A DNA stretch of 38,857 nucleotides from an uncultured Verrucomicrobiota bacterium. GTDB lineage: Bacteria > Verrucomicrobiota > Verrucomicrobiia > Limisphaerales > UBA9464. Where the stretch lies: contig CAIWAH010000391.1 of the NCBI GenBank assembly GCA_903910585.1, positions 1 to 38,857 on the forward strand, in the 5' to 3' direction. Shown here piece after piece: positions 23,311 through 31,388 of the stretch. Below the pieces are notes generated by a model, which did not search any database, had not been told where the DNA came from, and was given only the letters and a program-made list of their open reading frames with translations. Every line of letters begins with the position of its first letter. Position 1 is the stretch's first letter. The translations under genes were made by a program, and so were the position numbers.

Positions 23311-25179
23311 ATGAACGCCCGCTGTTTCCTGATCCTGCTCGCCGGCTGCTGGACCACCTTCGCCCAGCAGCTTCCCGCCACCTGGCGCGTCGCCGACACC
23401 AACCTCACGGCCTACTTCGAGTCCGAGGTGTCGCGTCTGGAGTCGGCTTGCCTCGCGGACGTGAAGACGCTCGACGACTGGACGAAGCAGCGCGACGAAC
23501 GCCGGCGGCAGCTCTTCGACATGCTGGGTCTGTGGCCGTTGCCGGAGCGGACGGCGCTCCAGCCCGTCATCACCGGCAAGGTGGACGGTGACGACTTCGT
23601 GGTGGAGAAGCTGCACTTCCAGTCGCTGCCGGGGCTCTACGTCACCGCCAACCTTTATCTTCCCCGCAACCTCGCCGCGCCCGCCCCGGCGATTCTCTAC
23701 GTTTGCGGTCACGCGGAGGTGAAGACCAACGGCGTGAGCTACGGCAACAAGACCTACTACCAGCATCACGGCGCCTGGTTCGCGCGGCACGGCTACGTCT
23801 GCCTGACAATTGACACGCTCCAGCTCGGCGAGATCCCGGGCGATCATCACGGCACCTATCGCCTCGGCCAGTGGTGGTGGAACTCGCGTGGTTACACGCC
23901 CGCCGGCGTCGAGGCGTGGAACAGCATCCGCGCCCTCGACTACCTGGAGACGCGGCCCGAGGTGGACCGCAGCCGACTGGGCATGACCGGCCGGAGCGGC
24001 GGCGGCAGTTACACCTGGACCACCGCGGCGCTCGACGAACGGGTGAAGGTCGCCGCGCCCGTCGCCGGCATCACCGACCTCCGCAATCAGGTCTGCGACG
24101 GCGCGGTCGAAGGCCACTGCGACTGCATGTTCTTCATGAACACTTATCGTTGGGACTTTCCGCTCGTCGCCGCGCTCATTGCCCCGCGCCCGTTGCTGAT
24201 CGTCAACACCGACGCCGACAGCATCTTCCCGCTCGACGGCGTGAACCGCCTCTTCACGAAGACCCGCCGTCTCTACGAACTGCACCGCGCCTACGACCAG
24301 CTCGGCCTCGTCATCGGCCCGGGCGGTCACAGCGACTCACAGAATATCCAGGTGCCCGTCCTGCGTTGGTTCAACCGGCATCTCAAGGGCGCGGATCCGT
24401 TGATAACCGACGCCGCGGAGAAGCCCTTCTCGCCGCCGCAGCTCCGCGTGTTCGACCAACTGCCCGCCGACCAGCGCAACACGAACGCGCAGGAATTCTT
24501 CGGCACGCGGAAGGTTGAGCCCATCGCGACGCTGGAGGAACTCCGACAACGGCTGAAGGAACGGACGTTTGCCGGCTGGCCGGCGGAAACCTCCAATCTG
24601 GGGCTGACCCCTTTGCCATCCGAACTGGGAAACCTGGGTCTGGGCGTCGGCTGGAATCCGGTGCGGTTCCTGAGCCAAGCTCACGTTCCGCTGCGACTGT
24701 TTCGGTGGGGTCCGGGCGCTGCCGAGGCACGGCGGGTGCGGATTCACTTGCTGGCCGGAACGGAACCGCCCGCGGTGCTCTCACCCGCGGCGGACACGGC
24801 CACATTTGTCTTTTCACCCCGTGGCCTCGGTTCCGCGGGTTGGCCAGGCGACGCCCGCAAGCAGGTGCAGCTCCGTCGCCGCTTCCAACTGCTGGGCCAG
24901 ACGGCCGACGGCATGCGCGTCTGGGACATTCGCCGGGCCCTGGCGGCGGTGCGCGAGCTTTGCCCGGGCCTCCCGATCACCGTTCAGGCCGAGGACGCGA
25001 TGGCCGCCCACGCGCTGCACGCCGCCGTGTTCGACGACCACCCGCTGCGGCTTGAATTGAACCGGCTTCCGACCCGTTATCGTGACGGCGTGGACTACCT
25101 GAACGCCGCGCAGGTCACCGATCTCGCCGAAGTGCTGAAGCTCGTCCGCACCCGCCACGAGGCGGAGCTCAATCCGTAA
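23311..25179 (+). CDS. secreted alpha/beta hydrolase (acetyl-xylan-esterase-like)
   Basis: 622 residues. The ATG at 23311 gives a signal peptide (CFLILLAGCWTTFAQQ) and has GGTGGAGA in ribosome-binding position. The first 400 residues form an alpha/beta hydrolase with a probable triad: S229 in the nucleophile elbow TGRSGGGS, D301 in NTDADSIFP, and H340 in GPGGHSDSQ. The oxyanion-side strand reads PAILYVCGHAEV. The family resembles PVC and Bacteroidetes enzymes annotated as acetyl xylan esterases or S9-like peptidases. An additional C-terminal domain (about 400-622) has no recognised match. It is followed after 148 bases by the DUF1080 gene and may share a carbohydrate-degrading role, which is inferred. 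Confidence 0.8.
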   Translation: MNARCFLILLAGCWTTFAQQLPATWRVADTNLTAYFESEVSRLESACLADVKTLDDWTKQRDERRRQLFDMLGLWPLPERTALQPVITGKVDGDDFVVEKLHFQSLPGLYVTANLYLPRNLAAPAPAILYVCGHAEVKTNGVSYGNKTYYQHHGAWFARHGYVCLTIDTLQLGEIPGDHHGTYRLGQWWWNSRGYTPAGVEAWNSIRALDYLETRPEVDRSRLGMTGRSGGGSYTWTTAALDERVKVAAPVAGITDLRNQVCDGAVEGHCDCMFFMNTYRWDFPLVAALIAPRPLLIVNTDADSIFPLDGVNRLFTKTRRLYELHRAYDQLGLVIGPGGHSDSQNIQVPVLRWFNRHLKGADPLITDAAEKPFSPPQLRVFDQLPADQRNTNAQEFFGTRKVEPIATLEELRQRLKERTFAGWPAETSNLGLTPLPSELGNLGLGVGWNPVRFLSQAHVPLRLFRWGPGAAEARRVRIHLLAGTEPPAVLSPAADTATFVFSPRGLGSAGWPGDARKQVQLRRRFQLLGQTADGMRVWDIRRALAAVRELCPGLPITVQAEDAMAAHALHAAVFDDHPLRLELNRLPTRYRDGVDYLNAAQVTDLAEVLKLVRTRHEAELNP

Positions 25180-25327
25180 CGGTCCCCGATGGGGAGGCGA
25201 CCGCCGTCCGGTCTCGGAGGATGTCAGACGAACCGCGCGGGTTCGCCGTTGCGGTGGGCCATGCCAGGCTGTGCCCGGGGCAAACTTGGGCTTGGCATTT
25301 GCCGGGGCGGCGCATTGGCTTGCCGGC

Positions 25328-26041
25328 ATGTTGCGTCCCCTGCTGTTCCTGCCGCTTGTGCTGCTGGTTGCCGGCTGCTGCCGCACGCTGAAATCCGTGC
25401 CGCTGGATGCTCATTCGGCGTTCGGACAATGGCGCGGTGACCACGGGACGTGGCAGGAGGTCGGGGCGGTCCAGCTCGATCCGCACAACCCCAAGGCCTT
25501 CACCGTTTCGCCGGGTCGCGGTGTCATGGTCAACAGCGCCGGGGGCCACACGGTGGACCTGCTCTCGGCCAAGGAGTTCGGTGACTGCGAACTGCACGTC
25601 GAGTTCTGCGTCCCGAAGGATTCCAACTCCGGCGTCTATCTCCTCGGCCGCTATGAGGTGCAGATCCTCGACAGCTTCGGCAAGACTGCGCCCGGTTCCG
25701 GCGACTGCGGCGGTCTCTACTCCAGTTGCAGCGGCGAACCGAAGTGCTACCCGGGCAAAGCTCCGCCACCCGGCATCAGCCGCGCGCCGGGCGAATGGCA
25801 GAGCTTTGACCTCGTGTTCCGGGCGCCGCGTTTTGACGCGACGGGCCGCAAGACGGAGAACGCCCGCTTCGTCAAGGTGCGGCACAACGGACAGGTCATC
25901 CACCGTGAGCAGGAAGTGACCTGCCCGACCTGCGCCGCTGCCTTCAATGACGAACGGCCCACCGGCCCGCTGAAGCTGCAGGGCGATCACGGCCCGGTGG
26001 CTTTCCGGAACCTGCGCCTGCGTCCGCTGAAACTGCGCTGA
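25328..26041 (+). CDS. DUF1080 lipoprotein (3-keto-disaccharide hydrolase / GH16-like fold)
   Basis: 237 residues from the ATG at 25328, chosen because it starts a lipoprotein signal with lipobox LVAGC (C17). The mature domain has the DUF1080 pattern: KEFGDCELHVEFCVPKDSNS, GVYLLGRYEVQILDSFG, then GEWQSFDLVFRAPRF and PLKLQGDHGPVAFRNLRLRP at the C-terminus. Members adopt a concanavalin-like jelly roll, and some cleave 3-keto-glycosides. The protein would be anchored in an envelope membrane. It is the first gene of a tight operon with the DUF1501 gene (12-base gap) and the DUF1549/DUF1553 gene. Confidence 0.85.
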   Translation: MLRPLLFLPLVLLVAGCCRTLKSVPLDAHSAFGQWRGDHGTWQEVGAVQLDPHNPKAFTVSPGRGVMVNSAGGHTVDLLSAKEFGDCELHVEFCVPKDSNSGVYLLGRYEVQILDSFGKTAPGSGDCGGLYSSCSGEPKCYPGKAPPPGISRAPGEWQSFDLVFRAPRFDATGRKTENARFVKVRHNGQVIHREQEVTCPTCAAAFNDERPTGPLKLQGDHGPVAFRNLRLRPLKLR

Positions 26042-26053
26042 ACCCGCACTGCC

Positions 26054-27508
26054 GTGAATCCCTCCACGATGTCATCCGCGACCGCGCCGCTCCTCTCTCG
26101 CCGGCATTTCCTGTCGCACACAGCCGGTGGGTTGGGCGGTGTGGCGTTGGCGTGGCTGATGAGCCGCGAACCAGTCCGCGCGGGCATCACGCCTGCGGCC
26201 GGCTCGGCGCGCTTGCCGCACTTCGCGCCCAAGGCCAAGCGCGTCGTGCAGATCTTCTGCTGTGGCGGCGTGAGCCACCTCGATACCTTCGACTACAAGC
26301 CGGAGCTGGAGCGCATGCACGGCAAGTCGCTCGAAGGGAAGGGCGAGAACCTCGGCTTCTTTGGCCAGCCCGGAAAGCTGATGAAGAGCGTGTATGAGTT
26401 CCGCCGGCACGGACAGAGCGGCTCCTGGGTGAGCAGCCTGTTTCCGCACCTCGCCGGCTGCGTGGATGACCTGTGCTTCATCCACTCGATGTTCGCGAAG
26501 AGCAACAACCACACGCCGGCGACTTTTCAGATGAACACCGGCTTCGCCCTCAACGGCTTTCCGTGCATGGGCGCCTGGCTGAGCTACGGCCTCGGCACGG
26601 AGAACGAGAACCTGCCGGCGTTCGTCGTGCTGCCCGATCCGCGCGGCCTGCCGGCGGGCGGTTCCATCAACTGGACCGCCGGCTTCCTGCCGGCCAACCA
26701 CCAGGGCGTGCCGTTCCGGACGAATTCCCGCGAACCCATCGCCGACCTGCACACGCCGGCCCGCATCGCCCCGGCGGACCGCACCGCGGACCTCGCGCTG
26801 CTGGCCGACATGAACCGCGAGTTCGCCGAGGAACATCCCGGCGATCCGACGTTCGCCGCCCGCCTGCGCGCCTACGAGCTGGCGGCGCGGATGCAACTGA
26901 GCATCCCCGAGGCGACCGATCTCGACGGCGAATCCGACGCGACGAAACGGCTCTACGGCATTGGTGACGAGGCGAACAAGGGCTTCGCCCGCAACTGCCT
27001 GCTTGCGCGCCGGCTGCTGGAGCGCGGCGTCCGGTTCGTGCAAGTCATCAACGGTGGCGCCTTTGGCAGTCCGCGCATCAACTGGGACGGTCACGAAAAC
27101 CTGAAGGAAAACCACGACACGCAGGCCGCCACGATGGACCGGCCGGTCGCGGCCCTCATCCAGGACCTCAAGCAGCGCGGCATGCTGGAGGACACGCTGT
27201 TTGTCTGGTCCACCGAGTTCGGCCGCAGTCCCGCGACGCAGGGCATTGATTCCCCGGGACGCGACCATCATCCGACCGCGTTCACCAGCTTCCTCGCCGG
27301 GGCCGGGGTGAAGCCTGGTCATCATTACGGCACTTCGGACGAACTCGGCTACTTCGTCGGCGCGGACAAGGTCACGATCCCCGACTTCCACGCGACGATC
27401 CTGCACCTGCTCGGTCTCGATCACGAAAAGCTCACGTTCTATCACAACGGCATCAACCGACGCCTGACCAACGTGGAGGGCGAACTCATCCGGGGCATCC
27501 TGGCATGA
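26054..27508 (+). CDS. Tat-exported DUF1501 protein (sulfatase-like fold)
   Basis: 484 residues with a GTG start at 26054; an ATG five codons on is equally plausible. A twin-arginine signal is evident: SRRHFL (R16, R17) followed by GGLGGVALAWLM. Conserved DUF1501 segments include VQIFCCGGVSHLDTFDYKP, FIHSMFAKSNNHTPATFQMN, FVQVINGGAFGSPRINWDGH and FVWSTEFGRSPATQG, ending with a region rich in His (GRDHHPTAF). The domain is related to alkaline phosphatase/sulfatase folds and is found in very many copies in Planctomycetes and Verrucomicrobia, nearly always beside a DUF1549/DUF1553 gene, as here. The biochemical role is not established. Its stop overlaps the next start (ATGA at 27505-27508). Confidence 0.9.
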   Translation: MNPSTMSSATAPLLSRRHFLSHTAGGLGGVALAWLMSREPVRAGITPAAGSARLPHFAPKAKRVVQIFCCGGVSHLDTFDYKPELERMHGKSLEGKGENLGFFGQPGKLMKSVYEFRRHGQSGSWVSSLFPHLAGCVDDLCFIHSMFAKSNNHTPATFQMNTGFALNGFPCMGAWLSYGLGTENENLPAFVVLPDPRGLPAGGSINWTAGFLPANHQGVPFRTNSREPIADLHTPARIAPADRTADLALLADMNREFAEEHPGDPTFAARLRAYELAARMQLSIPEATDLDGESDATKRLYGIGDEANKGFARNCLLARRLLERGVRFVQVINGGAFGSPRINWDGHENLKENHDTQAATMDRPVAALIQDLKQRGMLEDTLFVWSTEFGRSPATQGIDSPGRDHHPTAFTSFLAGAGVKPGHHYGTSDELGYFVGADKVTIPDFHATILHLLGLDHEKLTFYHNGINRRLTNVEGELIRGILA

Positions 27509-30500
27509 AGCCGGGCGGGCAACGGAACGAAGGCAGTCTCGTCTGCGAGGGCGGTCGTTCCGCTTTCGCCGCGGACGAAGTCGATATTGTCAGAAGTTCA
27601 GTCGGAGCCTCTTTTCGTCGGCTGCTACGGGATTGGGGATGCATCGCGGTCTTCGGTGCAGGCCTGCTGGATGCTACGTCAGCAGAACCATCCGCCACGC
27701 CCCACTGGGCATTTCAACCGGTTCGTCCGCCCGCTGCCCCGGCCGTCACCAATACGGTGTGGTGCCGGACGTCGGTGGATCCGTTCATCCTCGCGCCTCT
27801 GGAGCGCGCCGGCCGCGGGCCGGTTTCGGAAGCCGATCCGCGCACCCTGATCCGGCGGGTCACGTTCGATCTCACGGGCCTGCCGCCGACGGCGGAGGAG
27901 GTGGACGCGTTTGTCCGCGAATGTTCGGAAGTGGCGAATCTGGAAAACAGGAAGGCAGGAAAACAAGCAGACGGGATTGCTCAGTCGGCTTCCGGCTTTC
28001 CGGCCTTCCAGATTCAAGGGGCCGCCTACGCCCGCCTGGTTGACCGCCTGCTCGCGTCCCCGGCCTACGGCGAGCACTGGGGCCGGCATTGGCTGGATGT
28101 CGTGCGCTACGCCGACACCGCGGGAGAGACCGCGGACTACCCGGTGCCGGTGGCCTGGCGTTACCGCAACTGGGTCATCAACGCCTTCAACGCGGACCAG
28201 CCCTTCGACGAGTTCCTCCGCGACCAGATCGCGGGCGACATCCTCGCGAAACACGGTCCGCGTGAGCGCTACGCCGACCGCGTCACCGCCACGGGCTTCC
28301 TCGCGGTGTCACGCCGGTTCGGCTTTGACTCGGAGAATTACCATCACCTCACGATCCAGGACACGATCGATACGGTCGGCCAGGGCGTGCTGGGACTGAC
28401 GTTGGGCTGCGCCCGCTGTCACACGCACAAATATGATCCGGTGCCATTGACCGACTACTACGCGCTCTACGGCATCTTCGACAGCACCCGCTACGCATTC
28501 CCCGGGTCGGAGCAGAAGCAGAAGAGCCGTGCGCTCGTGCCCCTGATTCCGCGGGAGGAATCGCAGCCCCGATGGCGGGAGTTCGAACAGCGCGTCGCCG
28601 GCCTGATGCGTCGGATGGAACGGGCGAAACTGTCGGCTCCCTCCGCGGTGCTGCGCTCGCTCGACGAACTGGATGGTGACTTCGAGCTGCAGGCACCGGC
28701 GGCCGGCGGCAGCAAGGGCGTGCTGGTGCCGCCGTGGGTTTACGACGGCCCGATTGCGGTGACGACGGACGCGCAGAGTCCGTTCAAGAACCTGTATCCG
28801 CTCGGAAAAGTCGGCGCGGGCGTGGCCGCCGGCACCAACGGCTATTGGGTCAGGCAGGCGGTGCCATTCTCCAATCCTGGAGGAGCCGAGGTAACGAGGC
28901 TCACTTCGGCTTCGGGAGAACAGAGGCTCCTCACGTCGTTTCCTGCGGTCGGCGGGAGGAAGCCGGACATGCTCTACGCGAGTGTGGATTTCCGGATCGG
29001 TGCGGGAGGAACGAACGGCGCACCGCACCGCTTCTGGCTGGGTGCGCCCGACGGCACCGTGGTTGCCGAAGTGCTGCTCACCGGTGAAGCGGCCACCTTG
29101 CGGCTGGGCGAATCCGTTCAGCATCTTCGCGATCTACGTCCCAACGAGTGGTATCAGCTTCAGCTCCGCCTGGGTCTCACTCGGGGAACCCTCGCCGGCA
29201 GCCTTGGGCGTCCGGGTGACGTGACAGCGTTCGACCGGCAGGTCCTGCGCGGTGGCTGGATGACCGGGGTGTCCGGATTTGGACTCGAGGCCGGCGGTTG
29301 GGATGGAAATCCCCACGCCGGGATCGCCTTTGACAATCTCGCGGTGCAGGCGCTGGCGATTCCGCCGGTGAGCACCGAGTCGGTTGGGCTCGCGACCCAG
29401 GACGGTTCGGATGCCAACGCCCTGGCCGCCCAATTGCAGCAGCTCTCGGGCATTGACGGCGACTTCGAGTTGCAGACCGACGCCACGCCACCGGCGACGC
29501 CGTGGGGTCCGGGGCCGAACAGCGTCGTGAAGATCGCCGCGGCCGCCCAAAGCCCATTCCACAACCTGTTTCCGGCGGGCGCGGTGGGCGTGCGGCTGCC
29601 CAACAGCGGCGCCTACAACGGCTTTGGCCAGACCCTCACCAACCGCTGGCAGGCCGGGAAGACCGAGCGGCTGTTCGTGAGTTTCGACTTCCGGGTGGCC
29701 GACGCGACCGCGGGCGGCGATGGCTCATGGCGCTTCTACGCCGGGCATGGACCGGGTTCTTCGCCGGCGGTCGAGCTGTTCTTCAATGGCCGCGAATTCT
29801 TCCGCCGCAGCGGCGATGCGCGCGACCCGGTGAAATCGCTGAAGGTCGGCGAATGGCATCAGGTGCAGCTCGCGCTCGACCTGAAGGCCCGGCGCTACAC
29901 CGGCGTGCTTGCGACCGCCACGGAGCGGACCGCGTTTGAGGGCCAGTTTGCGTCCAATTGGGACGGCAGCCTCGACTACACCTTCATCGACAGCTACGGC
30001 CACCTCGGCGGCGTGAAGCCGGCGCTCGACGCGGACAACTTCGCCTTCAGCGAAACTCCGTTGCCGGCCGCGGATTCGCCGCCTGTTTCGGTGGAAACGT
30101 CTGACCGGGAAGCCCGGCGCCTCCGGCTCGCCGCTTTGCGGGATCAACAAGCCCGGATCAAGGCCGAGGCCGAAGCCGCGCGCCGGGAACTGGAAACGCT
30201 GCTCGCCGAAGGCCCGTTTCCGCTCACCTACGGCGTGACCGAAGGCACGCCGCGTGACGCCCGCATCCAGAAGCGCGGCGAGCCGGATCAGCCGGGAGAC
30301 GAGGTGCGCCGCGGTTTCCTGCGCGTGCTGGGTGGCGGCCCGCTGCCGGCCGGCACCGGCGGAAGTGGCCGGCTGGAACTCGCGGACTGGCTGGCCAGCC
30401 CGGACAATCCGCTCACGGCCCGCGTCTTCGTCAACCGCGTGTGGCAGTATCATTTCGGCCAGGGCCTCGTGAAGACGCCGAACGATTTCGGCACCCGCGG

Positions 30501-31299
30501 CCAGCGCCCGACCCATCCCGAACTGCTCGATCACCTCGCGACGGAGTTCGTCCGCCACGGCTGGTCCATCAAGGGGCTGCACCGGTTGATCCTGAACAGC
30601 GCGGCGTATCGGCAGAGGAGCCAGTATTCAGTCATCAGTGGTCAGTCTTCAGTGGGCAGTGCGCCGGATGACTGTCCGATCATTCCGGGAACTACCCGCG
30701 CCGCCGGACTGAACACTGACTCACTGACCACTGATCACTTTTCTCCGTTCGCCCGCCGTCGTCTCGGTGCGGAGGAAACGCGCGATGCCCTCCTGTTCGT
30801 GAGCGGCGGACTCGATGCGACCCCGGGCGAGGGCCATCCGTTCCCGGCGCCAACCGGCTGGGGTTACACCCAGCACGGGCCGTTCAGTGCGGTCTATGAG
30901 CACAACCGCCGAAGCGTTTACCTGATGACCCAGCGCATCAAACGCCATCCGTTCCTCGCGCTCTTCGACGGCGCGGACCCGAACGCCAGCACCGCCGAGC
31001 GCCGCACCACCACTGTGCCCACGCAGGCGCTGTTCTTCCTGAACGATCCCTTCGTTCACGCCAGCGCGGAGCAGTTCGCCCGGCGCGTGCTGGCCGTGGC
31101 GGAAGCCGAACCGGACCGCATCGTGGCGGCCTATCGGCTGGCCTTGGGGCGGAGCCCGGAACCGGTTGAAGCCCGCGAGGCGACCGCCTTTCTGGCCCGC
31201 TACCGGCAGGCGCTCCCTGCGGACGTCCCGACAACCGCCGCGTGGGCCGCCTTCGCCCGCGTGCTGTTCGGCAGCAATGAGTTTTTGACCGTGGATTGA
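27505..31299 (+). CDS. giant DUF1549/DUF1553 protein with two tandem lectin-like modules and repeat-derived insertions
   Basis: 1264 residues. DUF1549 spans about 85-385 (TLIRRVTFDLTGLPPTAEEV, FDEFLRDQIAGDI) and contains a heme-like CARCH at 302-306. Two related modules follow at about 390-640 and 650-860, each opening with DGDFELQ and containing AQSPFKNLYPLGKVG or AQSPFHNLFPAGAVG; they look like a duplicated concanavalin-type domain. A coiled coil lies at about 865-905. DUF1553 spans about 930-1250 (SPDNPLTARVFVNRVWQYHF, PTHPELLDHLATEF, TTTVPTQALFFLND). Three stretches (about residues 6-43, 144-171 and 1040-1079) derive from palindromic repeats. The N-terminus is odd: the expected signal peptide starts only after the first repeat segment. 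It is paired with DUF1501, and the function is unknown. Confidence 0.85.
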   Translation: MKPGGQRNEGSLVCEGGRSAFAADEVDIVRSSVGASFRRLLRDWGCIAVFGAGLLDATSAEPSATPHWAFQPVRPPAAPAVTNTVWCRTSVDPFILAPLERAGRGPVSEADPRTLIRRVTFDLTGLPPTAEEVDAFVRECSEVANLENRKAGKQADGIAQSASGFPAFQIQGAAYARLVDRLLASPAYGEHWGRHWLDVVRYADTAGETADYPVPVAWRYRNWVINAFNADQPFDEFLRDQIAGDILAKHGPRERYADRVTATGFLAVSRRFGFDSENYHHLTIQDTIDTVGQGVLGLTLGCARCHTHKYDPVPLTDYYALYGIFDSTRYAFPGSEQKQKSRALVPLIPREESQPRWREFEQRVAGLMRRMERAKLSAPSAVLRSLDELDGDFELQAPAAGGSKGVLVPPWVYDGPIAVTTDAQSPFKNLYPLGKVGAGVAAGTNGYWVRQAVPFSNPGGAEVTRLTSASGEQRLLTSFPAVGGRKPDMLYASVDFRIGAGGTNGAPHRFWLGAPDGTVVAEVLLTGEAATLRLGESVQHLRDLRPNEWYQLQLRLGLTRGTLAGSLGRPGDVTAFDRQVLRGGWMTGVSGFGLEAGGWDGNPHAGIAFDNLAVQALAIPPVSTESVGLATQDGSDANALAAQLQQLSGIDGDFELQTDATPPATPWGPGPNSVVKIAAAAQSPFHNLFPAGAVGVRLPNSGAYNGFGQTLTNRWQAGKTERLFVSFDFRVADATAGGDGSWRFYAGHGPGSSPAVELFFNGREFFRRSGDARDPVKSLKVGEWHQVQLALDLKARRYTGVLATATERTAFEGQFASNWDGSLDYTFIDSYGHLGGVKPALDADNFAFSETPLPAADSPPVSVETSDREARRLRLAALRDQQARIKAEAEAARRELETLLAEGPFPLTYGVTEGTPRDARIQKRGEPDQPGDEVRRGFLRVLGGGPLPAGTGGSGRLELADWLASPDNPLTARVFVNRVWQYHFGQGLVKTPNDFGTRGQRPTHPELLDHLATEFVRHGWSIKGLHRLILNSAAYRQRSQYSVISGQSSVGSAPDDCPIIPGTTRAAGLNTDSLTTDHFSPFARRRLGAEETRDALLFVSGGLDATPGEGHPFPAPTGWGYTQHGPFSAVYEHNRRSVYLMTQRIKRHPFLALFDGADPNASTAERRTTTVPTQALFFLNDPFVHASAEQFARRVLAVAEAEPDRIVAAYRLALGRSPEPVEAREATAFLARYRQALPADVPTTAAWAAFARVLFGSNEFLTVD
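27520..27632. repeat. palindromic repeat segment at the N-terminus of the DUF1549/DUF1553 gene
   Basis: GGAACGA near 27523 is inverted as TCGTTCC near 27555, and the block continues to the GTCGGAGCCTCTTTTCGTCG stretch near 27601. It is less GC-rich than its surroundings. The predicted peptide (FAADEVDIVRSSVGASFRRL) has no resemblance to a signal peptide, although the family needs one. The inserted block seems to displace the original start region. Confidence 0.45.
27936..28015. repeat. 80-bp inverted-repeat element inside DUF1549
   Basis: GAATCTGGAA at 27936-27945 is exactly inverted at 28006-28015, and similarity continues inward (GGAAGGC against GCCTTCC). The element encodes about 27 residues (NLENRKAGKQ through FPAFQI) inserted in frame between VDAFVREC and AYARLVDRLLAS, which are adjacent in ordinary family members. 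Confidence 0.6.
30623..30740. repeat. inverted-repeat element inside DUF1553
   Basis: ATCAGTGGTCAGT at 30634-30646 is exactly inverted at 30723-30735, and each arm contains further CAGT units, so the arms are themselves repetitive. The element encodes residues about 1040-1079 (QYSVISGQSSVG and later LNTDSLTTDHFS) between the conserved LILNSAAYRQRS and SPFARRRLGAEETRD segments, without breaking the frame. Confidence 0.65.
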
Positions 31300-31317
31300 G
31301 CCCGGCAGCTGCCGGGC
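31300..31317. terminator. perfect 18-bp palindrome directly after the DUF1553 stop
   Basis: GCCCGGCAG is followed immediately by its exact inverse CTGCCGGGC, starting one base after the TGA. No T-run follows, so it is not a classical Rho-independent terminator. It could still be a pause or mRNA-end hairpin. Confidence 0.35.
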
Positions 31318-31388
31318 ATCGGGAACCGGGCGCAGCTTGCCCACTCGGCAACGGTCGGGTTTCCTGCCACCGCAATCCCGGAGCTGAC

